DNA from: Thermosaccharophagus gerlachensis
Lineage (GTDB): Bacteria > Armatimonadota > Fervidibacteria > Fervidibacterales > Thermosaccharophagaceae
Direction: 5' to 3'
Length of the DNA: 64,000 nt
Assembly (NCBI GenBank): GCA_041538025.1
Contig: JBGOEV010000006.1
Coordinates: 1 to 64,000, forward strand
Position 1 is the first letter of the stretch, and each line of letters begins with the position of its first letter. Both the position numbers and the translations under genes were made by a program. A model generated the notes under the pieces. The model saw nothing but the letters and a program-made list of their open reading frames with translations, had not been told where the DNA came from and did not search any database. This document shows, in pieces, positions 63,382-64,000 of the stretch.

Positions 63382-63999
63382 TTAAAGCCCAACCAAGTAG
63401 CCGTAGCGTTCTTTGAACTCTTGCGGTGACATCTTTGCCTCGCATGCGAGCTTCTGTAGCATTCCCTCGTCTTCAAAATCTTCCCGCTTGAGCTTTATCA
63501 TGTAGTCGCATGCGCACTTGTAGAGATTTGAATTGAGGTCAACTTTCCTCGTCTTAGCCCTGCCAGTTTGAGGGTCTACAAACTCATCAAATGAGAGCAC
63601 TCTTCTCTCGCCCCTTATGATGCAAACCATGCCACCGTTGCGCAGCCTTTCATCTTGTGGCTCACTCCTCAAGAACTCAATTGCAGCATGCCCAAGCTGG
63701 CGAGTGTAAATTAGGTCAAACACATTTGGTGGTGCACATCGCAGCTCATACCCAAGCGTTATATCAACGATTGTTATCTTCTCCCCGCGCTCCTTAAAGC
63801 GTTCCTGAATGCGCTTCTTGAGGACATCACCAAGTGGCACCTCAGCGAGACGCAAGTGCCCATGTTCGTCTCGTTCAATTGTAACGCCAGGTATTGCTTG
63901 CAATTCTTCTGGGTCAAGCTTTTCACCCACGCCCTCAGCTATAACAGCTACTCCGTCTTTTCTTCCGAGTGCCCTGCGCTTAAGTATTGCGCCCTCAAG
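63382..63999 (-). CDS. 6-phosphofructokinase-type kinase, 5' part outside window
   Basis: The reading frame is open to the right edge, so only about the last 205 residues are seen. VAVIAEGVGEKLDPEEL, DITLGYELRCAPPN (variant of the GHxQRGGxP region), DLIYTRQLGHAAIEFL and GGMVCIIRGE resemble the C-terminal half of ATP- or pyrophosphate-dependent phosphofructokinases, which phosphorylate fructose 6-phosphate in glycolysis. Phosphate donor choice depends on residues outside the window. A GTG at 63930 is internal, not a start. A strong terminator follows the stop codon. Confidence 0.8.
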   Translation of the reverse strand, partial: LEGAILKRRALGRKDGVAVIAEGVGEKLDPEELQAIPGVTIERDEHGHLRLAEVPLGDVLKKRIQERFKERGEKITIVDITLGYELRCAPPNVFDLIYTRQLGHAAIEFLRSEPQDERLRNGGMVCIIRGERRVLSFDEFVDPQTGRAKTRKVDLNSNLYKCACDYMIKLKREDFEDEGMLQKLACEAKMSPQEFKERYGYLVGL

Positions 64000-64000
64000 A

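Noticed and set aside
1..64000. tRNA, rRNA, CRISPR arrays and insertion sequences
   Set aside because: No cloverleaf-like segments, rRNA signatures, regularly spaced repeats, transposase genes or flanking inverted repeats were recognised by eye.

Overview
The window looks like a stretch of chromosome from a diderm bacterium with very compact, gene-dense DNA. About 54 protein genes are supported, and no rRNA, tRNA, CRISPR array or insertion sequence was seen. Evidence for an outer membrane is direct: an lpxC-fabZ-lpxA-lpxB-msbA-kdtA lipid A/Kdo cluster lies at 54988-61862. The mixture of this cluster with twin-arginine-type sugar oxidoreductases (Gfo/Idh, aldo/keto reductase, DUF1080), GH2-type hydrolases and AmmeMemoRadiSam genes resembles Armatimonadota/Fervidibacteria-like or Planctomycetes-like lineages, possibly thermophilic. 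That placement is inference and needs a marker-gene tree. Many genes start with GTG or TTG behind a GAGGTGA-type ribosome binding site.

Layout. 1-5.3 kb: a truncated HD-GYP-like protein with lost metal ligands, a class I amidotransferase, galT, a family 2 glycosyltransferase. 3.6-7.5 kb (minus): AmmeMemoRadiSam radical SAM enzyme, DUF362 protein and a MEMO1-AMMECR1 fusion, all with export-type N termini. 7.6-10.4 kb: M16 peptidase, folP, hsp20. 10.4-13.6 kb (minus): secD-secF. 13.7-16.8 kb: ribD-ribE-ribBA without ribH. 16.8-20.6 kb: MFS transporter, DUF1080 protein, then a PP-loop ATPase paired with a second AmmeMemoRadiSam-like radical SAM protein. 20.6-27.1 kb (minus): ccmF-like gene, hemA, a 7-heme cytochrome c/cytochrome b fusion and a 16-heme cytochrome, apparently one electron-transfer operon with its heme supply and maturation genes.

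27-40 kb is an accessory, carbohydrate-centred region: Gfo/Idh oxidoreductase, HD protein, two aldo/keto reductases (one with a ferredoxin tail), a 1358-residue GH2-type enzyme, a lone ParB-like protein with a near-consensus promoter, an (alpha/alpha)6-barrel hydrolase-like protein and a sugar isomerase. The only gap over 300 bp (28488-28941) also lies here. It holds a consensus promoter and a puzzling small ORF.

40-54 kb holds tRNA nucleotidyltransferase, an unusual galactokinase-family kinase, a Fur regulator, ispH, a zinc-ribbon Ser/Thr kinase/vWA/zinc-ribbon membrane-protein module, folC, a TIM-barrel isomerase, an nfeD-stomatin pair and two unrecognised small proteins. 54-64 kb holds pcm, the lipid A cluster, era (minus) with a cupin epimerase-like gene, and the 3' part of a phosphofructokinase gene with a clear intrinsic terminator.

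Functional links. The best multi-gene units are lipid A synthesis and export (LpxC, LpxA, LpxB, KdtA, MsbA, with FabZ supplying acyl chains), riboflavin synthesis, SecDF, the cytochrome operon, and the two AmmeMemoRadiSam loci. The last two groups and the kinase/vWA module are the most promising places to look for undescribed biology.
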